A stretch of DNA of 64,000 bases, from assembly GCA_016191785.1 (NCBI GenBank), contig JACPVJ010000184.1:292652-356651 (forward strand), read 5' to 3'. A program made the translations under genes and the position numbers. The notes below the pieces were generated by a model. That model was not told the origin of the DNA, did no database searches, and was given only the letters and a program-made list of their open reading frames with translations. Of the stretch, positions 9,043 through 17,162 are shown in pieces. The stretch's first letter is position 1, and each line of letters starts with the position of its first letter. This stretch comes from Myxococcales bacterium (GTDB lineage: Bacteria; Myxococcota_A; Polyangia; Polyangiales; Polyangiaceae).

Positions 9043-10100
9043 TGGCAGACGCTGCCGACGTGCTCGAGCGAAAGCTGGCGGCGCGCGACAAGACCATCGC
9101 CGCGCTGATGCGGCGGGTGGAAGGCGCCACGGTCAGCAACAACAGCGCCTTTTCGACCTTCGAAGAGAACATCCGCCTCGAGCAGGTCGTCGCGCGCAAG
9201 ACCGAAGAGCTGAAGGCGGCTCAGGAGCGCCTGCTCCGCGAGATGGAAGTGCAGCGAGCGCTGGAGGTAGAGCTGCGCCAGGCGCAGAAGCTCGAGGCCG
9301 TCGGTCGCCTGGCTGCGGGCGTGGCCCACGAGATCAACACTCCGGTTCAGTACGTCAGCGACAGCCTCAGCTTCGTGCGCGAAGCACTCGCCGACCTCTC
9401 GGGATACATCGCGAAGGCCCGGGAGCTCAGCGCTGCGGTCGTCGCCGACGACCCCGCGAACGCCGCGGCGCAGAGCTGCGAGGCGCTCGCGGAGGAGAGC
9501 GATCTGGACTACCTGCTCGAGAACCTGGGCCCTGCCGTGGATCGCGCGCTTGGGGGACTCGAACGCGTCGCCAACATCGTCCGCGCGCTCAAGCGCTTCG
9601 CCCACCCCGGCTCGGCCCAGATGGCCCCGGCCGACCTCAACGAGGCGATCGCCAGCACCTTGACCATCGCGGCGAACGAGTACAAGTACGTCGCCGAGCT
9701 GGTGACCGACTATGCGGAATTGCCCCTCGTGACCTGCCACCTGGGGGACCTCAACCAGGCGGTGCTCAACCTGGTGGTCAACGCGGCGCACGCCATCGCC
9801 GACGTGGTGGCCGGCAGCGGCGCCCGTGGCACCATCTCGGTTCGCACGCGCCACGACGGCGACCACGTTCAAGTGGAGATCGCGGACACCGGAGGCGGGA
9901 TCCCGGACGAGATCCGAGAGCGGATCTTCGAGCCGTTCTTCACCACCAAAGAGGTCGGCCGCGGCACGGGTCAGGGGCTCGCGATCGCGCGCAACGTGAT
10001 CCACGACGACCACGGCGGCGAGCTCTCGTTCGTGAGCGAGCGGGGCGTGGGCACGACCTTCCGAATTCGCCTGCCCGTCACGCCGCTGCGGCCCCGCTGA
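9042..10100 (+). CDS. Cytosolic histidine kinase coupled to FIST sensor
   Basis: A 352-residue soluble kinase with a coiled-coil N-terminus (about residues 1-80) and no membrane segment. The H-box is at His96 (AAGVAHEINTPVQYV). The ATP-binding domain has the N-box NLVVNAAHAI, DTGGGIP, FEPFFTTKEVG and GTGQGLAIA. There is no sensor domain of its own, which fits signal input from the FIST protein encoded one base upstream. It is a clear paralogue of the kinase domain at 17163-18602 (shared AQKLEAVG, HEINTPxQYVSDSL, FAHPG and NEYKYVA). Its 3' end overlaps the convergent receiver-HDOD gene by 23 bases. Confidence 0.92.
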   Translation: MADAADVLERKLAARDKTIAALMRRVEGATVSNNSAFSTFEENIRLEQVVARKTEELKAAQERLLREMEVQRALEVELRQAQKLEAVGRLAAGVAHEINTPVQYVSDSLSFVREALADLSGYIAKARELSAAVVADDPANAAAQSCEALAEESDLDYLLENLGPAVDRALGGLERVANIVRALKRFAHPGSAQMAPADLNEAIASTLTIAANEYKYVAELVTDYAELPLVTCHLGDLNQAVLNLVVNAAHAIADVVAGSGARGTISVRTRHDGDHVQVEIADTGGGIPDEIRERIFEPFFTTKEVGRGTGQGLAIARNVIHDDHGGELSFVSERGVGTTFRIRLPVTPLRPR

Positions 10101-11280
10101 CGACCGCTCGGGCTGCTTGCCGCCAGTGCGACAGGCGTGGCGCAAGGCCGGTTCGCTCCAAGAGCTCGGCGTCGGGGCTCGCGGTCTCGAGGGCGTCGTC
10201 GAGCGACGGGGCATCCTCGATGGCCCGGGCGAAGACCGCCGCGGCGTGGACCACGGCCAGGAGCGGGCTCGGGTGCTCGGCGCGGTGGGGCGTGTGGTGA
10301 TACGCCGCGGCCTCGAGCACCGCGAAGGGCAGGCCCCAGGTGCCCAAGAGGTAGGCGCCGACCTCTGCGTGCGAGGCGCCCACCAGCTCGAGCTCGAGCT
10401 CGTACGTCGGCCGCGAATCGACCGCGTGCCGCCGCGCGACCTCGTGGGAGACCGCCGGCAGCGCGAGAGCGAGGACCAGCTCGCCGATGTCGTGCACGAC
10501 CCCGGCGGTGAAGGCCGTCGCCTGGTCGGGGCCGGGCGCGAAGGCCCGGGCGAGGCGTGCCGTCAGCATCGAGTGCCGCTGCAGCTCCGAGAGCGAGCAC
10601 GCGGCAACCTGGTCCCCATCGACCGTGGAGAAGATGTGGGCCGAGATCACCAGCGTGCGGACGGTCTCGAAACCCAGGTACGCGACCGCGTCCCGAACGC
10701 TGCTGGTGGCGACCGGCAGGCCGAAGTAGCCCGAGTTGACCAGCTTCAAGAGCTGCGCGCACATCGCCGGGTCGGTCTCGACGACGGTCGCGACGTCGGC
10801 CACGTCCGCGTCATTGCTGCCGACCAGGCGCGCCAGCTCCCAGTACACGGCCGGCGCCGACGGGAGGCACTCGATCGCTCCGATCACGCCGCGGACCGAC
10901 TCGGCGTGAAGGTAGCGGTTCAGCTCACAGGTCCGGTCGATCACCGTACGCAGCTGCTCGGGCTCGCAGGGTTTGCTCAGGAACTGCTGGGCCACGGGCA
11001 GCGCCCGCAGCATGGCGCTCTGCTCGGCGTAGCCCGAGAGCACGATCCGAGCGGTGGAAGGGAAGGCCTCGCGGACCCGGCCGAGCAGGGCCGCGCCGTC
11101 CATGCCGGGCATGCGCATGTCCGACACGACCACGTCGAACGGCCCCCGCTCGAGCTCGGACAGCGCGGCCTTACCCCCCAGGGCGAAGACCATGTCCCAC
11201 TTCTTGCGCTCGCGCCGCAAGATGTTCTTCAGTCCGTCGAGCACGTGCTGCTCGTCGTCGACAAAGAGGATGCGTTTCAT
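10078..11280 (-). CDS. Response regulator with HDOD output
   Basis: A 400-residue protein. The receiver has Asp8-Asp9, phosphoacceptor Asp54 (VVSDMRMPGMDG) and a Lys in FLSKPCEPEQL. An HDOD domain follows from about residue 140 (LPSAPAVYWELARLV, LLKLVNSGYFGL, AGVVHDIGELVLA, YHHTP). It is paralogous over its whole length to the protein at 18599-19783: both begin MKR, carry FVDDEQxVLDGL and RKKWDMxFALGG. It faces the FIST-coupled kinase tail to tail with a 23-base overlap, whereas the paralogous pair is head to tail. It is the likely phosphorylation target of that kinase. Confidence 0.9.
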   Translation of the reverse strand: MKRILFVDDEQHVLDGLKNILRRERKKWDMVFALGGKAALSELERGPFDVVVSDMRMPGMDGAALLGRVREAFPSTARIVLSGYAEQSAMLRALPVAQQFLSKPCEPEQLRTVIDRTCELNRYLHAESVRGVIGAIECLPSAPAVYWELARLVGSNDADVADVATVVETDPAMCAQLLKLVNSGYFGLPVATSSVRDAVAYLGFETVRTLVISAHIFSTVDGDQVAACSLSELQRHSMLTARLARAFAPGPDQATAFTAGVVHDIGELVLALALPAVSHEVARRHAVDSRPTYELELELVGASHAEVGAYLLGTWGLPFAVLEAAAYHHTPHRAEHPSPLLAVVHAAAVFARAIEDAPSLDDALETASPDAELLERTGLAPRLSHWRQAARAVVSGAAAA

Positions 11281-11355
11281 GCTGGGACCCCTCTGGGGTG
11301 CTGAGCGGCACGCGGGCGACGAACTTGAGCCCGGGTTGTCGACGACACGGGCCGG

Positions 11356-12306
11356 TCAGGCCGCTCGCGCCACCGAAGCGGCATGTCGCAGCGTGTAGGC
11401 AACGCCCTCGTCGAACGAGAACCGGGGGCGCCACCCCAGCGCCGACAGGGCGCGCGGATCGAGCACGCTGCGCTCGAGGTCACCGGGCCGCGGCGGCGCG
11501 GGGTGGAGCTCGGGCTCGACCCCCAGCGCGCGGCCGAGCGCGACGGCCACCGCCCGTGTGCTGAGACCGCGCCCGCTGCCCACGTTGAAGGTGCCCTCGG
11601 CGTGACCGTCGACGGCCAAGAGCGCGGCGCTCACGACGTCGGCTACGAACACGTAGTCGCGAATGCAGCCGGCATCGCCCGCGCGGCGGCGGCCGAAGAT
11701 CTGGAGCGGTAGCCCTGAGGCCAGGCGCGAGAGGAAGATCGCCACCACCCCCGCCTCGCCCGCCGGATCTTGCCGCGGGCCGTACACGTTGCCGAAGCGC
11801 AGCACCGTGGCGGGCAGGCCGAAGCACTGCCGGTAGACCCCGAGGTAGTGCTCGAACGCCGCCTTGGCCGCGGCGTACGGGCTCTTCGGCCCGAGGGGCC
11901 AGCCCTCGCGGGCGCGGGCGCCGCGCGGCACCTCGCCGTAGATCGCGCCGCCGGTGGACGCGAACACCACGCGGCGGACGCCGGACCGACGCGCCGCATC
12001 GAGGACGTTCAGGCCGCCCAGCACGTTCACGCCGGCGTCCTCGTCGGGCGCGTCCACCGAGCGCTTGACGCTGGCCTGGGCCGCCAGGTGGCACACGTGG
12101 GTCGGCGCGAAGCGCTGGAAGGTCGAGGCCACGTCGCCTCGCTGACGAACGTCCACGTGATACAGCGGCACCTCGGGCGCGACGTTTTCTTGGGAGCCGC
12201 TCGACAGGTCGTCGAGCACGGCCACCGCGTCGCCGCGCGCGCGCAGCGCGTCGACCAGGTGGCTCCCGATGAAGCCCGCGCCCCCGGTGACCAGCACGCG
12301 CTTCAC
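11356..12306 (-). CDS. NAD-dependent sugar-nucleotide epimerase (extended SDR)
   Basis: A 316-residue extended short-chain dehydrogenase/reductase. It has the Rossmann motif TGGAGFIGSH at residues 7-16, HLAAQASVKRSV, the ASTGGAIYGE serine/threonine region, and the active-site YAAAK. It resembles UDP-glucose 4-epimerases and dTDP-sugar epimerase/dehydratases; the substrate is not determined. The start overlaps the stop of the flavoprotein gene (ATGA at 12303-12306), placing it last in a three-gene minus-strand operon that probably makes or uses an activated sugar for a surface polysaccharide. Confidence 0.88.
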   Translation of the reverse strand: MKRVLVTGGAGFIGSHLVDALRARGDAVAVLDDLSSGSQENVAPEVPLYHVDVRQRGDVASTFQRFAPTHVCHLAAQASVKRSVDAPDEDAGVNVLGGLNVLDAARRSGVRRVVFASTGGAIYGEVPRGARAREGWPLGPKSPYAAAKAAFEHYLGVYRQCFGLPATVLRFGNVYGPRQDPAGEAGVVAIFLSRLASGLPLQIFGRRRAGDAGCIRDYVFVADVVSAALLAVDGHAEGTFNVGSGRGLSTRAVAVALGRALGVEPELHPAPPRPGDLERSVLDPRALSALGWRPRFSFDEGVAYTLRHAASVARAA

Positions 12307-13538
12307 GACAGCTTCTCGCGCATCTTGTCGAGCACGCCTCGCTTGCGCCCGGGGTCACCCGACGTGAGGTCCGGAAGGCCGTCGGCCAGGGTGAGCGCCA
12401 TGCGGATGCAGGTGTCCTTGGAGCAATAGGCGTGCACGCCGGAGCGCCCGATGGGGACCACCTTCGAGCGCGCGGCCAGAGCCAGCTGGTGCTCTACGCG
12501 GCTCAGGGTCTCGCGAGTGCTGACCGGGTAGATGCGCTCTTTGTTCCATACCCACTTCTCGACGATCTCTTTCTTCAGCACGTTGCGGCAGAACCAGCCG
12601 ACCTCTTCGTGGAACTTCGCCTCGTCGCACTCGCCCACCCAGGGGAACTCGAAGTCGAGCAAGGCGTAGCGAGACTCGACCGCGTACTGCTGCTTGAAGT
12701 CCATCACTCGAACGAAGCTGTAGTGGTTCGGGAAGCTGGTGGCGTACGAGGGCATCACCTTCCCCTCGGCCTCGACCACGACGTAGACGATGTACGTGTT
12801 GATGAAGCCGAGCTGCTTCGACAGGGGCAGCGTGCTGACGATCAAGTCGGCCTCGAGCGGGTCGCCGTCCACGGTCACGCGTTGAAAGTCGTCGCTCACG
12901 TCGCACAGGCCGCTCGTGACCTGCACGCCCTCGGTCATGCCCGACCACATCGGGTTGTAGTCGCCGGGGTGCCCCTGCCAGCGTCCGCGAAACATGTCGG
13001 GCTTTTCGCGCAGGGTCAGGGTGCGAAAGCGCGCCCACTCGGCGTCCATGTCCCGCGGGTGGATCTTCCACTGCTTCAGGTTGTACTTCTCGACGTACGT
13101 CTCGTAGAGCGTGCGGCCCATGCGGCTGACGATGTACGCCTCGAAGTTCGAGAAGTCGGGCTCGCTCAGGTTCAACTGGTAGAGCTCGTAGATGACCTTC
13201 TCGGGGTTCGGCAGCTTCATCACGTTCTTGATCGTGATCGGGAAGTCGTGCGGGTCGTCGAGCGTGCCGTCGATGGACACCGCCGGGTGGTACTCGTGAT
13301 CGTCGGTCGGAGGCGGCGTCTGCGTCAGCCACCTCTCGAAGACCGCGCGGAGCCGGTCTTCGTCGGTGTACATGATTTGCGGCCCGAACTCGTAGGGGAT
13401 GCCCTCGTACTTCTGGGTTCGCGAGCAGCCGCCGAGGGCCTCTTTCTCGATCACCGTGATGTCGTCGAGGCCTCGCGCGCGGAGCGCGTGGGCCGTGGCG
13501 CAACCCGCAGGGCCGCCGCCCAAGATCGCGACCTTCAT
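12303..13538 (-). CDS. FAD-dependent protein, UDP-galactopyranose mutase-like
   Basis: A 411-residue flavoprotein. The dinucleotide-binding motif GGGPAGCATAHAL is at residues 7-19, followed by VIEKEALGGCSRTQKYEGIPYEFG, which matches the start of UDP-galactopyranose mutase and related amine-oxidase-fold enzymes. Later IVSTLPLSKQLGF and VPIGRSGVHAYCSKDTCIRMALTLADGL resemble the flavin-closing region of that fold. A mutase role (galactopyranose to galactofuranose nucleotide) fits the epimerase and glycosyltransferase neighbours but is inference; another FAD sugar-modifying enzyme is possible. It overlaps both neighbours by four bases. Confidence 0.72.
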   Translation of the reverse strand: MKVAILGGGPAGCATAHALRARGLDDITVIEKEALGGCSRTQKYEGIPYEFGPQIMYTDEDRLRAVFERWLTQTPPPTDDHEYHPAVSIDGTLDDPHDFPITIKNVMKLPNPEKVIYELYQLNLSEPDFSNFEAYIVSRMGRTLYETYVEKYNLKQWKIHPRDMDAEWARFRTLTLREKPDMFRGRWQGHPGDYNPMWSGMTEGVQVTSGLCDVSDDFQRVTVDGDPLEADLIVSTLPLSKQLGFINTYIVYVVVEAEGKVMPSYATSFPNHYSFVRVMDFKQQYAVESRYALLDFEFPWVGECDEAKFHEEVGWFCRNVLKKEIVEKWVWNKERIYPVSTRETLSRVEHQLALAARSKVVPIGRSGVHAYCSKDTCIRMALTLADGLPDLTSGDPGRKRGVLDKMREKLS

Positions 13539-14602
13539 GCCCGCGTCTCCTTGCCGTGGCGGACCAAGAGCTGTGTAGTGACCTCGACCAGCTCGTCGAG
13601 CGAGTTGTCCTCGAGCCGCGTCAGGCCCGGGATCTCTCGCCAGCGGCGGCCTTCGAACAACTTCACCCCGACCTCGGCGGGCACCGCCTCACCGTGGACG
13701 AACAGACGCTTGTTGAGCACCGCGTGGCCGGGCTCCCACGGGAACCAGTGGCTCAGGGTGCCGAGCGCGGGCTGGCCATGGCACGAGTTGGAGAGCAGCG
13801 TGGGTGTGCCCAGGGCGACGCCGATCGGCCACACGCCCGAGTCGGTCGCGATCAACGCGTCCGAGAGGCCGATCAACACCAGGTCGTGGATCAGGCGCTT
13901 GCCCTGCCAATGGGCGGCATCGACGATCCTCGGGTGGCTGGGGAAGGGGGTGCACGACGGATCTCCGATGCGCACCACCTTGAAGCCGCGCTCGGCCCAG
14001 TACTCGGCGAGCCGCATGAACGGTTCGGGGCTGACGAAGCGCTCGGGCTCGTGTGCCGGCGTGTAGTACTTGTAGCCGGGCTCCCGCGCGTGAATGGTGA
14101 TGATGCGGTCGCCCGGCGAGAGCCCTCGGGCTCCGAGTTGGACCAGCACCTTCTCGGCGATGTGCTCGGGGATCTCGAGGCCCGCCGGCTCGGTGTTCTC
14201 GATCAAGTAGTTCCAGATCCGACCGAAGCTGGGCTCGGGTAGGGCGTTCGGATCTCCGCGGAAGTCGCCGACGGCGCAGGCCGCGTCCAAGTGCGGGTTG
14301 CACACCGCCAGGTCGGCATGAAAATCGATGGCCGGGTCGAACACCCACCCGATCTTCTGGCCAGTGCGCTGCTTGTACTTCGCCATGCAGACGTGGTCGG
14401 CGACGCAGTTTCCCAGGGCCTTGGGGACCAGCGGGCGAAACCAGCGGATGGGCTCGACGGTCGGCGTCGTCTTGGTGGCGGGCGTGGGGGAATGATGCGC
14501 GAGCACGTCGCGGTCATTTGCAAGGGCAGTACCAGCCCGCGATGCCGCCTGCACGCGCCCGTCTGGGCGGCGCTGCTCGACCGCTGGCGCTCTGCGCGTC
14601 AA
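13535..14602 (-). CDS. Glycosyltransferase-like protein (TIGR04372/GT9-like)
   Basis: A Rossmann-like sugar transferase candidate of up to 355 residues. The central part reads IITIHAREPGYKYYTP, then FMRLAEYWAERGFKVVRIGDPS, LIGLSDALIATDSGVWPIGVALGTPTLL and HWFPWEPG. This recalls the heptosyltransferase-like TIGR04372 glycosyltransferases. The start is uncertain: the frame opens with a TTG at 14602, but a GTG at 14506 would give a shorter N-terminus just before the conserved EPIRWF; neither has a strong ribosome site. The stop overlaps the mutase-like gene start. It is the first gene of the sugar operon. Confidence 0.65.
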   Translation of the reverse strand: MTRRAPAVEQRRPDGRVQAASRAGTALANDRDVLAHHSPTPATKTTPTVEPIRWFRPLVPKALGNCVADHVCMAKYKQRTGQKIGWVFDPAIDFHADLAVCNPHLDAACAVGDFRGDPNALPEPSFGRIWNYLIENTEPAGLEIPEHIAEKVLVQLGARGLSPGDRIITIHAREPGYKYYTPAHEPERFVSPEPFMRLAEYWAERGFKVVRIGDPSCTPFPSHPRIVDAAHWQGKRLIHDLVLIGLSDALIATDSGVWPIGVALGTPTLLSNSCHGQPALGTLSHWFPWEPGHAVLNKRLFVHGEAVPAEVGVKLFEGRRWREIPGLTRLEDNSLDELVEVTTQLLVRHGKETRA

Positions 14603-14634
14603 GCGCGTGACACCGGCCTGCGCAGAGTAACCAC

Positions 14635-14979
14635 ATGGTCAGCGGATCGGGTGGAACGGAACTCGCATCCCGAAGTCGCGCGATGGCAGGCTCCGATCCG
14701 ACTCGCGTGGGGCCGGAGCACCTGGCGCTCACCGGACGCATCTTCGCGCTCTTGCGCGCCCTCGACGACCCGCTGGTGGGAACCACCCAGCTCGAACAGT
14801 TGGTCGCCGCCATCCCCGTGCTCGAGGCGCGCTGCATCCGGAAGGCCAGCCGCGCCCGGATGCCCCTGGGATCGGCACTCGCTCGGATCGGAAACCGCGG
14901 TCTCGAGGCAGTGCTCTTGCAGCTCCTCGAAGACCTGACGATCTGCAAGGCGGATGCGGAAGAAAGCGAGAAGGCCTGA
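14635..14979 (+). CDS. Small hypothetical protein with HDOD-like helices
   Basis: A 114-residue protein not confidently recognised. Residues 40-105 (ALDDPLVGTTQLEQLVAAIP, then MPLGSALARIGNRGLEAVLLQL) look like the first helices of an HDOD domain (acidic-loop, aNSA-like and lG..xl positions), but the HD half is absent. It may be a truncated HDOD fragment or an unrelated small helical regulator. An in-frame ATG also lies at 14683. It converges on the frameshifted PilZ gene 8 bases away. Confidence 0.5.
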   Translation: MVSGSGGTELASRSRAMAGSDPTRVGPEHLALTGRIFALLRALDDPLVGTTQLEQLVAAIPVLEARCIRKASRARMPLGSALARIGNRGLEAVLLQLLEDLTICKADAEESEKA

Positions 14980-14987
14980 CCGCTTGC

Positions 14988-15295
14988 TCAGGCCGCGATC
15001 ACCCTCAGCTTGCGGAGCTCGGTGATCACGGCGTCGACGATCAGATCCTCGATGTGAGATGCAGACCGGCAGAACTCGAGCCCGAGGCCCAGCCCCCGAC
15101 TCGACGTCGCACATCGACGGGCTCGCCGATCGGCGGCGGCAGCGACTGGCCCGTGACGTAGGCGCCGCCCGCGGACAGGTTTTCCACCCGGAAGTCGCCG
15201 ATCCGCGCGCCGTCCCGGGAGAGCACCGCCAGCGCGTCGAAGGCCACCCGTGGGTCGGTGCGTTGCTCGGAGGTCAAGAGCGTCGTGTCTGACAT
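14988..15295 (-). pseudogene. PilZ c-di-GMP receptor, frameshifted
   Basis: The first part reads as a PilZ domain: RTDPR (the RxxxR motif) and VENLSAGG (the NxSxxG motif), both c-di-GMP-binding signatures. The frame then derails after EPVDV and stops at 15041. Another minus-strand frame continues the domain as GLGLEFCRSASHIEDL and ends at 14988 with LRKLRVIAA. One extra base in the C5 run at 15093-15097 would join them. So either the gene lost a base in a homopolymer, or the sequence has a one-base error. If real, the product is an 84-residue truncated PilZ without its last strands. It sits among other c-di-GMP genes. Confidence 0.75.
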
Positions 15296-15365
15296 GCCCG
15301 GCGGGAACGGGTCTTGCTCAGTGGACTTGAGGGGAGGTCAAGCCCCCGCGCCTTCGACCGTTCAG

Positions 15366-16508
15366 ATGTCCGTGAAGCCGAAAGTGATGTGCGTCGACGA
15401 CGAGCCCCAGGTCCTGGCGGGTCTCGAGCTCCACGTGCGCCGGCGGCACCAGATGCTCGCGGCGGGCTCGGGGCCGGAAGCGCTCGAGCTCGCGGCGGCC
15501 CACCCGGACATCGCCGTGGTCGTCTCGGACATGCGCATGCCGAAGATGTCCGGCGCCGAGCTCCTCGCCAAGCTGCGGGTCGCCTTGCCCGACGCGACTC
15601 GCATCTTGCTCACCGGCCAAGCCGACATGGAGAGCGCCATTTCGGCTGTGAACGAGGGGCACATCTTCCGGTTTCTGACCAAACCTTGCCCGCCCGAAAC
15701 GCTGGGCCAGGCCCTGGCCGCGGCGGTCGAGCAGAACCGCCTGGTCACCTCCGAGCGGGTGCTCCTCGAGCAGACCCTGCGGGGGGCGATCCGCGCCCTG
15801 GCCGACGTCTTGGCGCTCACCAATCCCGTCGCATTTGGAACGGCAAAACGGCTCGAGAGCTTGGCTGCGTCGATCGCCCGCGAGGTCGCCTTCGAGCCGC
15901 TGTGGCAAGTCGAGGTGGCGGCGGTGTTGTCGCAGCTCGGCGTCGTGACCTTGCCCCAAGACATACTGGAAAAGCTCCGGGTCGGCGCGGCCCTGGACGC
16001 CCACGAGCAAGAGATGGTGGCGCGCGCGCCGGCCGCGGCCGAGAAGCTCGTCTCGGGCATCCCCCGGCTCGAGCCCGTGCTCCAGATGATGGCGGCGGTG
16101 GGCAGCCCGGCCCGTCGTGTCGACTCCCCCGAGGTCGCCCGTGGCGCCGCCATCCTGCGGCTCGCCATCGCCTTCGACCGACTCGACACCCGCGGCGTCA
16201 GCGCGGCCGAGGTCATCGATCGCCTCCGGACCCAAGAGCCGAAGCACGATCCCGGGCTGATGGACGCGCTGACCCGCCTGCGGTGCGGTGCCGACGAGAT
16301 CCACCGCATGGCGTTGCGCTCGCTCGCGCCCGGGATGGTGCTGGCAGAAGACCTGCTCTTGGCCAGCGGTGCGCTGCTGGTCCCTCGTGGCTACGAAGTC
16401 ACCGTCAGCTTCGTCGAGCGCATCAAGAACTTCGCACCCGGGGCCTTGCGCGAGCCCGCCCTAGTGTTGATCAAGGGGACCCCCGCCCACGCCACGAGGG
16501 TGGCATGA
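15366..16508 (+). CDS. Response regulator with degenerate HD-GYP-like domain
   Basis: A 380-residue protein. The receiver is intact (Asp11-Asp12, phosphoacceptor Asp55 in VVSDMRMPKMSG, Lys in FLTKPCPPE). Helical linker and output follow with the layout of an RpfG-type HD-GYP domain, but where active enzymes carry LHDIGKIGIPD this reads LSQLGVVTLPQDIL (about residues 189-202), so the metal-binding HD is lost. Later sequence (LAPGMVLAEDLLLASGALLVPRGYEVT) matches the C-terminal extension of such proteins. It probably works by binding partners, not by cleaving c-di-GMP. The frame opens upstream at 15258, but the ATG at 15366 begins the receiver normally. The stop overlaps the next start. Confidence 0.82.
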   Translation: MSVKPKVMCVDDEPQVLAGLELHVRRRHQMLAAGSGPEALELAAAHPDIAVVVSDMRMPKMSGAELLAKLRVALPDATRILLTGQADMESAISAVNEGHIFRFLTKPCPPETLGQALAAAVEQNRLVTSERVLLEQTLRGAIRALADVLALTNPVAFGTAKRLESLAASIAREVAFEPLWQVEVAAVLSQLGVVTLPQDILEKLRVGAALDAHEQEMVARAPAAAEKLVSGIPRLEPVLQMMAAVGSPARRVDSPEVARGAAILRLAIAFDRLDTRGVSAAEVIDRLRTQEPKHDPGLMDALTRLRCGADEIHRMALRSLAPGMVLAEDLLLASGALLVPRGYEVTVSFVERIKNFAPGALREPALVLIKGTPAHATRVA

Positions 16509-17107
16509 TGACGGTCCCCGAGCCGCGTGGACGCCCGGAGATCGCGGGGGTGGAGGTGCAGGCGGCCAGCATCCGCAGCCGCGAGGCCTTCGTGCGCGAG
16601 CGCTTCGGAGCCGACGGCGTGCGGCGCCTCCGCGAGTGCGCCTCGCGCGAGCTGGTTCAGATCTTCGACGGCAAGAGCTCGGGCGGCGGTTGGGCGCCCT
16701 TTGCCAGGCAGGTCGAGGCCACCGAGCTGATCGATCGCCTGTTCGGCGCGGGGGATCTGGCGCTGGCGGCCGAGCTCGGCGCGTTCGTGGCCACCCACGA
16801 CGCGGGCGTGTGGAAATCCCTGTTCATGCGGGCCGTGCCGCCCAGTCTGATGGCCCGCGTCGTCCCGAGCCTGTGGTCGCACTACTATCGCAACGGCGGC
16901 GCGCTGCGCATGCAGATCACGGGGGCGACCGCCATGGCGATTCGCGTCGAGGGGTTCCCGTCGCCGCACCGCGCGCACTGCTTGGCGATGGCAGGTTGGG
17001 CCCGGGCCACGCTCGAGCAGGGGCCGCGAACCGGTGTGCAGGTGAGCGAGCAGTCGTGTCGAACCAGAGGGGAAGAGGCATGCGAATTCCACGTGACCTG
17101 GCGGTGA
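16505..17107 (+). CDS. V4R/DUF2378-like ligand-sensor protein
   Basis: A 200-residue cytosolic protein. The C-terminal half (VVPSLWSHYYRNGGALRMQI, MAGWARATLEQ, CRTRGEEACEFHVTW) ends in the C-x4-G-x2-C-x-F pattern seen in 4-vinyl-reductase (V4R)-type and related myxobacterial sensor domains, which bind small molecules or haem-like ligands in other proteins. The exact family and ligand are not known. It starts ATGATG at 16505, overlapping the preceding regulator, and precedes a receiver-kinase gene by 55 bases, so it may be a sensory partner in that pathway. Confidence 0.6.
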   Translation: MMTVPEPRGRPEIAGVEVQAASIRSREAFVRERFGADGVRRLRECASRELVQIFDGKSSGGGWAPFARQVEATELIDRLFGAGDLALAAELGAFVATHDAGVWKSLFMRAVPPSLMARVVPSLWSHYYRNGGALRMQITGATAMAIRVEGFPSPHRAHCLAMAGWARATLEQGPRTGVQVSEQSCRTRGEEACEFHVTWR

Positions 17108-17162
17108 GCTCACTCGAGGCTGGCCTCGTGCGGTCGTTTCTCCGGAGCAGGGAGCCGGTCCG

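Noticed and set aside
11287..11299. ACCCC-tct-GGGGT hairpin between two minus-strand genes
   Set aside because: Only 5 bp and no T-tract; too weak to call a terminator.
12432..14066. 544-residue plus-strand frame
   Set aside because: Antisense to the flavoprotein and glycosyltransferase genes, which have clear motifs.
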